Shown here in pieces: positions 1 to 6,838 of a stretch of DNA of 8,626 nucleotides (position 1 is the stretch's first letter; each line of letters begins with the position of its first letter). The notes below the pieces were generated by a model. That model did not search any database, was not told the DNA's origin, and saw nothing but the letters and a program-made list of their open reading frames with translations. Position numbers and translations under genes: made by a program. This DNA is from Rubrivivax sp. (lineage in GTDB: Bacteria > Pseudomonadota > Gammaproteobacteria > Burkholderiales > Burkholderiaceae): assembly GCA_004211235.1 (NCBI GenBank), contig SEEY01000329.1, forward strand, positions 1 to 8,626, given 5' to 3'.

Positions 1-1016
1 CGCCCGAGCACCTGATCCGCTTCTTCCCGATCCGCGGCACGCCCGTGGAGGCACTCATCGGCCAGACCCGCCAGCGCATCCGCAAGATCATGGCCGGCGA
101 GGACGACCGCCTGCTCGTCGTCATCGGCCCCTGCTCCATCCACGACCCGAACGCCGCGCTGGAGTACGCCCGCAAGCTCAAGGTCGAGCGCGAGAAATAC
201 GCCGACACGCTGGAGATCGTCATGCGCGTCTACTTCGAGAAGCCGCGCACGACCGTGGGCTGGAAAGGGCTCATCAACGACCCCTACCTGGACGAGAGCT
301 ACCGCATCGACGAGGGCCTGCGCATCGCCCGCCAACTGCTGCTGGAGATCAACCGCCTGGGCATGCCCGCCGGCAGCGAGTTCCTGGACGTGATCTCGCC
401 GCAGTACATCGGCGACCTGATCTCCTGGGGCGCCATTGGCGCGCGAACGACCGAGAGCCAGGTGCACCGCGAACTGGCCTCCGGCCTCTCGGCGCCCATC
501 GGCTTCAAGAACGGCACCGACGGCAACATCAAGATCGCGACCGACGCCATCCAGGCCGCCGCGCGCGGCCACCATTTCCTGTCGGTGCACAAGAACGGTC
601 AGGTCGCCATCGTCGAGACGCGCGGCAATGCCGACTGCCACGTCATCCTTCGCGGCGGCAAGGCGCCGAACTACGACGCGGCCAGCGTGGCCGAAGCGTG
701 TGCCGACCTGGCCAAGGCCAGGCTGCCCGAGCGCCTGATGGTGGACTGCTCGCACGCCAACAGCAGCAAGCAGCACCAGCGCCAGGTGGACGTGGCGCGC
801 GACATCGCCGGCCAGATGCGCGAGGGCGGCAAGCGCATCTTCGGCGTCATGGTGGAAAGCCACCTGAACGACGGCGCCCAGAAGTTCACGCCGGGCAAGG
901 ACGACGCCTCCCAGCTGGAATACGGCAAGAGCATCACCGACGCCTGCCTGGGCTGGGGCGACTCCTTGACCGTGCTCGATGTGCTGAGCGACGCCGTGAA
1001 GGCGCGCCGGGCCTGA
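1..1016 (+). CDS. aroG: 3-deoxy-7-phosphoheptulonate (DAHP) synthase, class I, 5'-truncated by window edge
   Basis: Condenses phosphoenolpyruvate and erythrose 4-phosphate to DAHP, the first cytosolic step of the shikimate pathway. The first complete codon is at 3 and the frame is open through the left edge, reading [24 protein letters not shown] at 45 is therefore internal and not the start. About 337 codons are visible, and E. coli AroG has 350 residues, so roughly 20 N-terminal residues are missing. Family blocks appear in order: [67 protein letters not shown]. The expected metal ligands are present: Cys (codon 132), His (753), Glu (855) and Asp (939). The feedback region reads FLSVHKNGQ. 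It keeps the serine corresponding to AroG Ser180 but also resembles AroH, so the inhibiting amino acid cannot be named. The gene ends KARRA, like E. coli KARRG. Family call very safe; the aroG symbol, rather than aroF or aroH, is by similarity. Confidence 0.95.
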   Translation, partial: PEHLIRFFPIRGTPVEALIGQTRQRIRKIMAGEDDRLLVVIGPCSIHDPNAALEYARKLKVEREKYADTLEIVMRVYFEKPRTTVGWKGLINDPYLDESYRIDEGLRIARQLLLEINRLGMPAGSEFLDVISPQYIGDLISWGAIGARTTESQVHRELASGLSAPIGFKNGTDGNIKIATDAIQAAARGHHFLSVHKNGQVAIVETRGNADCHVILRGGKAPNYDAASVAEACADLAKARLPERLMVDCSHANSSKQHQRQVDVARDIAGQMREGGKRIFGVMVESHLNDGAQKFTPGKDDASQLEYGKSITDACLGWGDSLTVLDVLSDAVKARRA

Positions 1017-1047
1017 CAATCCCGCACTTCGGGGCCGAGGCCGGCCC

Positions 1048-1076
1048 CTTGAAATCTTCGCCACGCGGCCCGATCT
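1048..1076 (+). promoter_or_regulatory. Predicted sigma32 (RpoH) heat-shock promoter of htpG
   Basis: The -35 element CTTGAAA (1048-1054), preceded by CCC, matches the heat-shock core CCCTTGAA. After a 14-bp spacer comes CCCGATCT (1069-1076), which matches the -10 consensus CCCCATNT at all but one defined base. Transcription should start near 1082-1084, giving a leader of about 30 nt to the htpG ATG. htpG is a classical RpoH target. No sigma70-type promoter was evident in the gap. The -10 sits in the 3' end of the left arm and the loop of the aroG terminator hairpin. Confidence 0.75.
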
Positions 1077-1094
1077 GGGCCGCGTTTCGTTTTC
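1063..1094 (+). terminator. Rho-independent terminator-like hairpin after aroG
   Basis: The perfect 9-bp stem ACGCGGCCC / GGGCCGCGT (1063-1071 with 1077-1085) closes a 5-nt loop, GATCT, and is followed by a T-rich tract, TTCGTTTTC. A second hairpin lies just upstream (GGGGCC 1031-1036 with GGCCCC 1043-1048). The position 47 nt after the aroG stop fits an intrinsic terminator. The same bases carry the predicted htpG -10 element, so the site probably has two roles. Confidence 0.7.
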
Positions 1095-1113
1095 AGACTC
1101 GACCCGACAAGCC

Positions 1114-2994
1114 ATGACCAAGCAAACCCACGCCTTCCAGGCCGAAGTCAAGCAGATCCTTCACCTCGTCACGCACTCGCTGTACTCGAACAAGGAGATC
1201 TTCCTGCGCGAGCTGGTGAGCAATGCCAGCGACGCGTGCGACAAGCTGCGCTTCGAGGCGCTGGACAACGCCGCGCTGCTTGAAGACAACCCCAACCTGG
1301 AAGTGCGCGTCAGCTTCGACGAGGACGCCAAGACGCTGACCATCAGCGACAACGGCATCGGCATGAGCGCCGAGGAGGCCGCCTCCCATCTGGGCACCAT
1401 CGCCAAGAGCGGCACGCGCGAGTTCATGGCCAAGCTGGAAGGCGACCAGAAGAAGGACGCCCAGCTGATCGGCCAGTTCGGCGTCGGCTTCTACTCCGGC
1501 TTCATCGTCGCCGACCGCATCACGGTGGAGACCCGCCGCGCCGGCCTGCCCGCCGAAGCCGGCGTGCGCTGGAGCAGCGAAGGCACCGGCGAGTACGAGC
1601 TGGAAACCATCACCAAGCCGGGCCGCGGCACCGATGTCATCCTGCATCTGCGCGAGGGCGAGGAAGAGTTCCTGAAGACCTGGCGCGTCAAGTCGACGAT
1701 CGCCAAGTACAGCGACCACATCTCCCTGCCCATCCTGATGAAGAAGGAGACCTGGGACGCGGATGCCGCCAAGCAGGTGGTCACCGACGAATGGGAGCCG
1801 GTCAACAAGGCGTCGGCGCTGTGGTCGCGAGCCAAGAGCGAGATCACCGAGGAACAGTACCAGGAGTTCTATAAGGCGATCAGCCACGACAGCGAGGCGC
1901 CTCTGGCCTACACGCACAACCGCGTGGAAGGCCGCAGCGAGTACACGCAGCTGCTCTACATCCCGCAGAAGGCGCCGTTCGACCTGTGGAACCGCGACAA
2001 GCGCGGCGGCGTGAAGCTGTACGTCAAGCGCGTCTTCATCATGGACGACGCCGAGGCGCTGATGCCGGTCTACCTGCGCTTCGTCAAGGGCGTGATCGAC
2101 TCCGCCGACCTGCCGCTGAACGTGAGCCGCGAGCTGCTGCAGGAAAGCCGCGACGTGAAGGCCATCCGCGAGGGCTCCACCAAGCGCGTGCTCGGCATGC
2201 TGGAGAGCCTGGCGAACAGCGAAGACCAGGCCGAGAAGGACAAGTACGCGGCCTTCTGGACCGACTTCGGCCAGGTGCTGAAGGAAGGCATCGGCGAGGA
2301 CCACGCCAACCAGGAGCGCCTGGCCAAGCTGTTCCGCTTCGCGTCCACGCATGCCGACGCGAACGTCAGCCTGGCGGACTACGTCGGCCGCATGAAGGAC
2401 GGCCAGGACGTCATCTACTACATCACTGCCGACTCACTCGCCGCCGCCAAGCACAGCCCGCAGCTGGAGATCTTCCGCAAGAAGGGCATCGAGGTGCTGC
2501 TGCTGGTGGACCGCGTCGACGAGTGGATGCTCAGCCACCTCTACGAGTTCGAGGGCAAGCAGCTGCAGTCCGTCGCCAAGGGTGCGGTCGACCTGGGCAA
2601 GCTGCTCGATGAAGACGAGAAGAAGAAGGCCGACGAGACGGCCGAGAGCCTGAAGCCGCTGCTCGACAAGCTCAAGGACGCGCTGAAGGACCGCGCCAAG
2701 GACGTGCGCGTGACGACCCGCCTGGTCGATTCGCCCGCATGCATCGTCGTGGAAGAGGGCGACGTGAGCGGCCACCTGGCGCGCTTGCTGAAGCAGGCCG
2801 GCCAGAGCGCTCCCGAATCGAAGCCGACGCTGGAGATCAACGCCGAGCACGCGCTGGTGAAGAAGCTCGATGGCAGCGCCCACTTCGACGACCTCGCCCA
2901 GGTGCTGTTCGATCAGGCCGTGCTCGCCGAAGGCGGCCACCTGGAAGATCCGGCCGCCTACGTTCGTCGCGTCAACGCGCTGCTGACGGGTTGA
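1114..2994 (+). CDS. htpG: Molecular chaperone HtpG (bacterial Hsp90)
   Basis: ATP-dependent cytosolic homodimeric chaperone that remodels client proteins with DnaK/DnaJ under heat and other stress. At 626 aa it matches E. coli HtpG (624 aa) along its whole length. The N-terminal GHKL ATPase domain shows [16 protein letters not shown] (catalytic Glu33, Mg-binding Asn37), DNGIGM (Asp79-Met84) and the lid motif GQFGVGFYS (120-128). The middle domain contains the LNVSRE motif with Arg339, which contacts the ATP gamma-phosphate in Hsp90s. The C-terminal dimerization domain ends with an ordinary [15 protein letters not shown]. The ATG at 1114 gives the expected N-terminus, but the preceding GACCCGACAAGCC offers no convincing Shine-Dalgarno sequence. 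Regulation is probably by RpoH from the promoter at 1048-1076. The large open frames on the opposite strand of this gene are codon-bias shadows. Confidence 0.98.
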   Translation: MTKQTHAFQAEVKQILHLVTHSLYSNKEIFLRELVSNASDACDKLRFEALDNAALLEDNPNLEVRVSFDEDAKTLTISDNGIGMSAEEAASHLGTIAKSGTREFMAKLEGDQKKDAQLIGQFGVGFYSGFIVADRITVETRRAGLPAEAGVRWSSEGTGEYELETITKPGRGTDVILHLREGEEEFLKTWRVKSTIAKYSDHISLPILMKKETWDADAAKQVVTDEWEPVNKASALWSRAKSEITEEQYQEFYKAISHDSEAPLAYTHNRVEGRSEYTQLLYIPQKAPFDLWNRDKRGGVKLYVKRVFIMDDAEALMPVYLRFVKGVIDSADLPLNVSRELLQESRDVKAIREGSTKRVLGMLESLANSEDQAEKDKYAAFWTDFGQVLKEGIGEDHANQERLAKLFRFASTHADANVSLADYVGRMKDGQDVIYYITADSLAAAKHSPQLEIFRKKGIEVLLLVDRVDEWMLSHLYEFEGKQLQSVAKGAVDLGKLLDEDEKKKADETAESLKPLLDKLKDALKDRAKDVRVTTRLVDSPACIVVEEGDVSGHLARLLKQAGQSAPESKPTLEINAEHALVKKLDGSAHFDDLAQVLFDQAVLAEGGHLEDPAAYVRRVNALLTG

Positions 2995-3001
2995 CCGTCA
3001 T

Positions 3002-3024
3002 GGCCGGGCCGCATCGGCCCGGCC
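3002..3024. terminator. Perfect 10-bp hairpin between convergent htpG and esterase genes
   Basis: GGCCGGGCCG (3002-3011) pairs perfectly with CGGCCCGGCC (3015-3024) around a CAT loop. It fills most of the 33-bp gap between the htpG stop and the stop of the minus-strand esterase gene, so one element could end transcription from both sides. Neither flank has a real T-run, so it may act as an mRNA 3'-end stabilizer or need help from Rho. Confidence 0.55.
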
Positions 3025-3027
3025 CGT

Positions 3028-4089
3028 TCAGCCGCTGAAGAAGAACCGCATCATCTCGGCGCTGGCGTCGGGCCCGCGCGCGTCGGCATAAGAGCCTGCC
3101 GGGTCGCCGCCCGACCAGGCATGGCCGGCGCCGTGCACCAGCCATTCCTCGGTCACGACCTGGCCCTGCGCGTCCTTGTGCAGGCGCCGGGCGCAGCGGC
3201 GGCTGCCGATCTGCGCGGATGGCAGTTCCTCCACGCTGACGGCGCTGCCGCCATGGGCGCCGGCCACCTGCCCGGCGTTGCGCGGGTGGACCGTCGAGTC
3301 CGCATCGCCGTGGAAAACGATCATGCGCACGCGCGACTTCGCCTTGGCTGCCACGCCGTCGCCCCGACCCTGCATCGCCGCCAGGGCGCCGGGCAGATCG
3401 CGCGCCGAGCCGGCGGCGAGGCCCGAGTGCACGCCCGCGGCAGCGAACACGTCCGGATGCGTCGTGGCGAGGATCGCGGCCATGGCGCCGCCCGCAGACA
3501 GACCCGCGACATAGACGTGCGCCGGGTCGACGCCGTGGGTCTCCGCAACCTGCTTCACCATCGCGGCCAGCAACGCGGGTTCCCCGCGGTCACGGCCCTG
3601 GTGGTTGTGCTTGAACCAGTTCCAGCATCCCTGCGCATTGGCCTGGCGCGTCTGCGCGGGGTAGAGCACCAGCGCGTTGTATTGCGCGCCGAGCGCATTC
3701 ATGCGGGTGCCGGTGGCGAAGTCGTCGGGATCCTGCGTGCAGCCGTGCAGCATGAGCACCAGCGCGCGCGGCTTGTCGGCTTGAGGGGCGGGGATGAAGA
3801 GCCGGTAGTCGCGCGCCCCGGCGCGGTGGGTGAAGTGGCCGGAGATGAATTGCTCGCTCGCAGCGGCTGCGGGCGCGGCGGGTGTGGCGGGTGCATCGGT
3901 CGGGTCGATGTCGATGACGCGCGCCTGCACGTCGATGACATCGCCTTGCGCTGCGGGCGAATCGGGCGCAGCGCCACGCTCCATCGCCGTGGAAATCGCT
4001 GCCATCGCGGCGCGGAGGTCGCCGGAGCGTGTCAGCGCGGTGGCGTCTTTCATCAACTGGGCGAACTGCGGGTGCATGGGAACTTTCAT
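3028..4089 (-). CDS. PHB depolymerase-family esterase (alpha/beta hydrolase), no signal peptide
   Basis: Serine esterase of the PHB-depolymerase/LpqC type, 353 aa. The catalytic domain starts near residue 82. It contains the oxyanion-hole motif MLHGCTQDPDDFA (113-125), the WNWF segment (156-159), the nucleophile box GLSAGG with Ser198, the acid region HGDADSTVHP (Asp264 likely, Asp262 nearby) and the GAGHAWSGG motif with His323. The triad looks complete. Residues 1-45 are predicted helical (HPQFAQLMKDATALTRSGDLRAAMAAIS), followed by an Ala/Pro-rich linker (about 60-78). There is no hydrophobic export signal, so the enzyme is probably cytoplasmic or granule-associated and not secreted. The ATG at 4089 lies 7 nt after the stop of the regulator gene, so the two are very likely co-transcribed and perhaps translationally coupled. 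No strong Shine-Dalgarno is visible, and Met5 is an alternative start. The substrate (PHB, oligomers or another ester such as a polysaccharide acetyl group) is not decided by sequence. Confidence 0.9.
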   Translation of the reverse strand: MKVPMHPQFAQLMKDATALTRSGDLRAAMAAISTAMERGAAPDSPAAQGDVIDVQARVIDIDPTDAPATPAAPAAAASEQFISGHFTHRAGARDYRLFIPAPQADKPRALVLMLHGCTQDPDDFATGTRMNALGAQYNALVLYPAQTRQANAQGCWNWFKHNHQGRDRGEPALLAAMVKQVAETHGVDPAHVYVAGLSAGGAMAAILATTHPDVFAAAGVHSGLAAGSARDLPGALAAMQGRGDGVAAKAKSRVRMIVFHGDADSTVHPRNAGQVAGAHGGSAVSVEELPSAQIGSRRCARRLHKDAQGQVVTEEWLVHGAGHAWSGGDPAGSYADARGPDASAEMMRFFFSG

Positions 4090-4096
4090 GGAGGGT

Positions 4097-4519
4097 TTAC
4101 AGCAGACGCCCGACGAGCGCTGCCTTCACGGCCGGACTGGCATGCAGCGCTCCCAGCACGGTCAGGGACTCGATGGTGGCCAGCGCCAGCTCGGGCGATA
4201 CGTCGGGCGCGATGACGGCCAGGCCGAGCACGCGGATCTGCAGCTTCTCGCCCGCCGCCTGGGCCTGGGCGAGGTCGGCGGCGCTGAACTGCTGGATGCC
4301 GAGCACGATGCTTTTGCGCGTAACGACCTGGCGCACCACCTCGGCGTGCGTGGCGATCTGGTTGCGGATGGCCGTGCGGATCAGGTCGCTGCGGTTGGCA
4401 TAGAAGCCTTCCTGCACGAGCAGATCGATCTGGCCGAGGTCGACGCAGCCGATATTGATCGTCAGCTTTTCATCAACGGGCTTGGCCGCCTTGGGCGAGA
4501 GGAGGGGTGGAGCAGGCAT
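4097..4519 (-). CDS. CopG-type ribbon-helix-helix transcriptional regulator with C-terminal extension
   Basis: Protein of 140 aa. Residues 18-55 form a recognizable ribbon-helix-helix DNA-binding unit: the basic/hydrophobic strand EKLTINIGCVD, a first helix LGQIDLLVQEG, the turn FYANRSD and a second helix LIRTAIRNQI. Such proteins dimerize through the strand and read DNA in the major groove. Residues about 65-140 form a further segment rich in regularly spaced Ile/Val/Leu (LQIRVLGLAVIAPDVSPELALATIESLTVLGALHASPAVKAAL). Its role is unknown; it could bind a ligand or partner, or mediate oligomerization. The gene leads a two-gene minus-strand unit with the esterase, ending 7 nt before the esterase ATG, so control of the esterase and of itself is the simplest inference. 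The start at 4519 is the only in-frame ATG upstream of the domain; the Shine-Dalgarno is weak. Confidence 0.85.
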   Translation of the reverse strand: MPAPPLLSPKAAKPVDEKLTINIGCVDLGQIDLLVQEGFYANRSDLIRTAIRNQIATHAEVVRQVVTRKSIVLGIQQFSAADLAQAQAAGEKLQIRVLGLAVIAPDVSPELALATIESLTVLGALHASPAVKAALVGRLL

Positions 4520-4523
4520 GCGC

Positions 4524-4554
4524 CATCATGCATCATCCAAGTGGAATCTACTTG
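4524..4554 (-). promoter_or_regulatory. Candidate operator upstream of the ribbon-helix-helix gene
   Basis: Directly upstream of the 4519 start lie a 6-bp direct repeat, CATCAT-G-CATCAT (4524-4536), and an inverted repeat, CAAGT-N7-ACTTG (4538-4554). Ribbon-helix-helix repressors usually bind paired short repeats over their own promoter, which makes these plausible autoregulatory half-sites. No convincing -35/-10 pair was found, and repeats this short can arise by chance. Confidence 0.3.
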
Positions 4555-4674
4555 ACCTATTTTGTAAGCGGCCGCGGGGATTGGAGATCCGCGCGAGCCT
4601 GCGCCTACGCTGGCTTTGTGACGGTATTGCGACAAGTCCGCATCCGGGGCTTCCGTCCTGACTCGCTCGCGGAT

Positions 4675-4691
4675 ACCCTGCTAGGGTTTTT
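4675..4691 (+). other. Small hairpin followed by T-run ahead of the acetyltransferase gene
   Basis: ACCCT-GCT-AGGGT (4675-4687) is followed by TTTT (4688-4691), giving a short terminator-like shape in the plus direction. It lies in the 187-bp divergent gap 4520-4706. No gene reads into it from the left on this strand, so it could be an attenuator in the acetyltransferase leader or chance. A 5-bp stem is weak. Confidence 0.25.
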
Positions 4692-4706
4692 ACCAGTCGT
4701 GGTGCC

Positions 4707-5363
4707 ATGGTCTTGAGTGAGTTCTGCGAGCCCGTTCCGGCCGTTCCAGCAGCAATGGTGACCCGCCGCCTCGTGCTGCGTCCGCCACTCGACGGTGACC
4801 TGGACACCCTGTTGGCCCTTTATGCCGACCCCGCCGTCACCCGTTTCTGCGCCGCGGCGACGCCGCATGGCCGCGCGTCCACGCAAGCGCAACTGGAGGC
4901 CTGGATTGGCCACTGGCAGGCCTACGGCTTCGGTCACTGGGCGATCGCCGAGCGTGATCGTCCCGACAGCCTGATCGGCTTCGGGGGCCTGATGCACCGC
5001 AGCGTCGCCGGCCACGCTGGCCTCTACCTCTACTACCGCATCACGCCGCAGGCCTGGGGGCGTGGCCTGGCCTCCGAGATGGCCCTGCACGCCATTGGCG
5101 AAGCGTTCGAGCAGCGGCGGGACAGCGCCGTGGTCGCCGCCGTACTGCCGAACAACGCACCGACGCGAAAGACGTTGGAAGGGCTGGGACTGCGTTTGAA
5201 GGGCATCCTGGCCGACGGGCCGGGCCGAACGCTGGGCCAGCCTGCCACGTGGCGAGCCCGAGTCCATCGCCTTCGCGGCCTGATCCCTGCCGCAAGCGCC
5301 GTGGGCTGGTCAACGTCCACGAGGGCGGCCGCCTCGCGTGGTCTCCAGGAAGGAATGCGATGA
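4707..5363 (+). CDS. GNAT-family N-acetyltransferase (RimJ/RimL type), C-terminal frame uncertain
   Basis: Transfers an acetyl group from acetyl-CoA to an unidentified amine, such as a protein N-terminus, small molecule or antibiotic. As read, 218 aa. The N-terminal strand is VTRRLVLRPPLDGDLDTLLALYADPAV. The acetyl-CoA pyrophosphate loop is RITPQAWGRGLASEM (111-125, core W117-GRGLA). The C-terminal motif is VLPNNAPTRKTLEGLGLRLKG (147-166). The start may be 4707 or Met17 at 4755, where the family pattern begins; neither has a good Shine-Dalgarno. Past about residue 172 the sequence (TWRARVHRLRGLIPAASAVGW) looks unlike a GNAT ending. Frame 1 over 5218-5283 has higher third-position GC and reads SLPRGEPESIAFAA then stop, which would give about 191 aa. 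One extra base in the G/C-rich run near 5217-5240 would explain this. As read, the stop overlaps the next ATG as ATGA. Confidence 0.8.
   Translation: MVLSEFCEPVPAVPAAMVTRRLVLRPPLDGDLDTLLALYADPAVTRFCAAATPHGRASTQAQLEAWIGHWQAYGFGHWAIAERDRPDSLIGFGGLMHRSVAGHAGLYLYYRITPQAWGRGLASEMALHAIGEAFEQRRDSAVVAAVLPNNAPTRKTLEGLGLRLKGILADGPGRTLGQPATWRARVHRLRGLIPAASAVGWSTSTRAAASRGLQEGMR
5347..5354 (+). promoter_or_regulatory. Ribosome binding site fixing the 5360 start
   Basis: AGGAAGGA lies 5 nt before the ATG at 5360. This is the strongest Shine-Dalgarno in this part of the window. It selects 5360 over the upstream in-frame GTG at 5249, whose extra 37 codons (SPSPSRPDPCRKRRG and onward) look non-coding. Confidence 0.75.
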
Positions 5364-5659
5364 GTGAAGACACATGGGACATCCAGCCGCCGCCGTTTGA
5401 CGTCGACGCGACGTTGCTGGCGCTGAAGCGCTTCATCCGCGACCAGCACGCATTGACCGAGCGCGGCGACGGCTGGTTGCTTGGCGGCAACGTGGTGCTC
5501 AAGTTGGCGGTCGACGGCGCAGCGATCAAGGCGCAGCTCGCCAGGCGGCCGGCAAACTCACCCGAGTGGGACGGCTTCATGGTGAAGTCCGCCCCCGATT
5601 CGCGCAGGCTGCAGGATGAAATCAAGCGCCGCCTGCTGCGTTGGAAGGCCGACCCCTGA
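5360..5659 (+). CDS. Conserved-looking hypothetical protein, 99 aa
   Basis: I do not recognise the family. The product is a soluble 99-aa protein with no signal peptide, membrane segment or cysteines. It starts acidic (MSEDTWDIQPPPFDVDATLLALKRFIRDQ), then has the strand-like GWLLGGNVVLKLAVDGAAI, and ends in a basic amphipathic helix (RRLQDEIKRRLLRWKAD). The coding case rests on a strong ribosome binding site, a stop-start overlap (ATGA) with the acetyltransferase frame, and a composition typical of a folded small protein. The overlap suggests co-transcription with the acetyltransferase. No function is proposed. Confidence 0.7.
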   Translation: MSEDTWDIQPPPFDVDATLLALKRFIRDQHALTERGDGWLLGGNVVLKLAVDGAAIKAQLARRPANSPEWDGFMVKSAPDSRRLQDEIKRRLLRWKADP

Positions 5660-5742
5660 GCCCTGGGCTCCGTGCCGTGAGGTGATGGGCGCAGCAGGGC
5701 GGCGTTGGGTGACGTGAACCTTACAGGAAGCCTTCGTGGAAA

Positions 5743-5810
5743 GCCTGATGCAGGCAGCGAGGGAGGTGACCAAACTCCTTGTCTGGGCGGATCCGCTGCC
5801 TCCCGGCAGC
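5743..5810 (+). other. Leader region with alternative hairpins upstream of the binding-protein gene
   Basis: Within the 203-bp gap 5660-5862 there are a 5-bp hairpin GCCTG-ATG-CAGGC (5743-5755) and a 6-bp hairpin GCTGCC-TCCC-GGCAGC (5795-5810). GGCAGCG (5753-5759) can instead pair with CGCTGCC (5794-5800), which is exclusive with both. No promoter was recognised. In such GC-rich DNA the pairing may be fortuitous. Confidence 0.2.
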
Positions 5811-5862
5811 CTGCCTGACGACGGCATCCAAGACCGTCGCCCATCGTTTGGAGACAACCGAC

Positions 5863-6831
5863 ATGCGCACGAATCTGCTGCTGGCCGCCGGCCTGCTGGC
5901 CTGCCTGCCCGCCCTTGCCGATTACCCCGACAAGCCCGTCACCATCATCGTGCCGTTCGCCGCCGGCGGGCCCACCGACAAGGTCGCGCGCGACCTCGCC
6001 GAGGCGTTGCGCAAGCCGCTCGGTGCCACCCTCATCATCGAGAACGTCGGCGGTGTCGGCGGCACGCTGGGCGCCAACAAGGTGACCAAAGCGTCGCCGG
6101 ATGGCTACACGCTGCTGCTGCATCACATCGGCCTGGCCAGCGCGCCGGCGCTCTACCGCACGCTGCCCTACAAGACGCTGGACGACTTCGAATACCTGGG
6201 CCTCGTCAACGAAGTGCCGATGACGCTGATCGGCCGCCCCGACCTGCCGGCCAACAGCTATGCCGACCTCGCCAAGTGGATGGCCGCCAACAAGGGCAAG
6301 ATCAACCTCGCCAACGCGGGTGTCGGTTCGGCCTCGCACCTGTGCGGGTTGCTGTTCCAGCAGGCGGTGCAGATCGACATGACGACCGTGCCCTACAAGG
6401 GCACCGCGCCGGCCATGAACGACCTGCTTGGCGGCCAGGTGGACATCATGTGCGACCAGACCACCAACACGACCGGCCAGATCGAGTCCGGCAAGGTCAA
6501 GGCCTTCGCCGTCATGTCGTCCAAGCGCCTGCCCAGCGGCTCGCTGGCGAAGTTGCCGACGGCCGACGAGTCCGGGCTCAAGGGCTTCAACATCACGGTA
6601 TGGCACGGCCTGTACGCCCCCAAGGGCACGCCCAAGGCGGTGCTCGACAAGGTCAACACGGCCCTGCGCGCGGCGCTGAAGGATGCCGACTTCCGCAAGC
6701 GCGAGGAAGCCCTGGGCGCCGTCATCGTCAGTGATGCGCGCCTCGCGCCGGCCGAGCACAAGAAGTTCGTCGAGGGCGAGATCAACAAGCTCGGGCCGGT
6801 CATCAAGGCCGCCGGGCAGTACGCCGACTGA
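5863..6831 (+). CDS. Bug/TctC-family tripartite tricarboxylate transporter substrate-binding protein
   Basis: Periplasmic solute receptor of the tripartite tricarboxylate (TTT) type, 322 aa, the usual length. Residues 1-19 form a Sec signal peptide (MRTNLLLAAGLLACLPALA) with predicted cleavage before DYPDKP. The mature start YPDKPVTIIVPFAAGGPTD is the family signature. It is followed by IIENVGGVGGTLGANKV, SPDGYTLLLHH, the central VPYKGTAPAMNDLLGGQVDIMCDQ, and VWHGLYAPKGTPKAVLDKVN near the C-terminus. The start at 5863 is fixed by the signal peptide and by GGAGA (5850-5854) 8 nt upstream; the upstream in-frame GTG at 5779 would bury the signal. No tctA or tctB membrane genes are in the window, so it looks like an orphan receptor, which is common in Burkholderiales. 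The ligand (often a carboxylate) cannot be read from sequence. Confidence 0.95.
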   Translation: MRTNLLLAAGLLACLPALADYPDKPVTIIVPFAAGGPTDKVARDLAEALRKPLGATLIIENVGGVGGTLGANKVTKASPDGYTLLLHHIGLASAPALYRTLPYKTLDDFEYLGLVNEVPMTLIGRPDLPANSYADLAKWMAANKGKINLANAGVGSASHLCGLLFQQAVQIDMTTVPYKGTAPAMNDLLGGQVDIMCDQTTNTTGQIESGKVKAFAVMSSKRLPSGSLAKLPTADESGLKGFNITVWHGLYAPKGTPKAVLDKVNTALRAALKDADFRKREEALGAVIVSDARLAPAEHKKFVEGEINKLGPVIKAAGQYAD

Positions 6832-6838
6832 AAGGCAG

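Noticed and set aside
1093..2352. 419-codon minus-strand open frame opposite htpG
   Set aside because: It is antisense to an unmistakable Hsp90 gene. Its Leu/Val/His-rich translation is what biased GC-rich codons give on the complementary strand, and it matches no family.
3121..4215. 364-codon plus-strand open frame opposite the esterase
   Set aside because: The esterase on the minus strand has a full catalytic triad and family motifs; the plus-strand product is Arg/His/Gly-rich shadow sequence.
5736..6734. Plus-strand open frame beginning MESLMQAAREVTKLLVW upstream of the Bug receptor
   Set aside because: The first 40 residues look protein-like, but the frame then runs out of phase through the receptor gene as Arg/His/Gln-rich sequence and has no ribosome binding site.
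5041..6759. 572-codon minus-strand open frame across four plus-strand features
   Set aside because: It runs opposite the acetyltransferase, the 99-aa gene and the Bug receptor, all better supported. The translation is low-complexity Arg/Gly/Leu and lacks a ribosome binding site.
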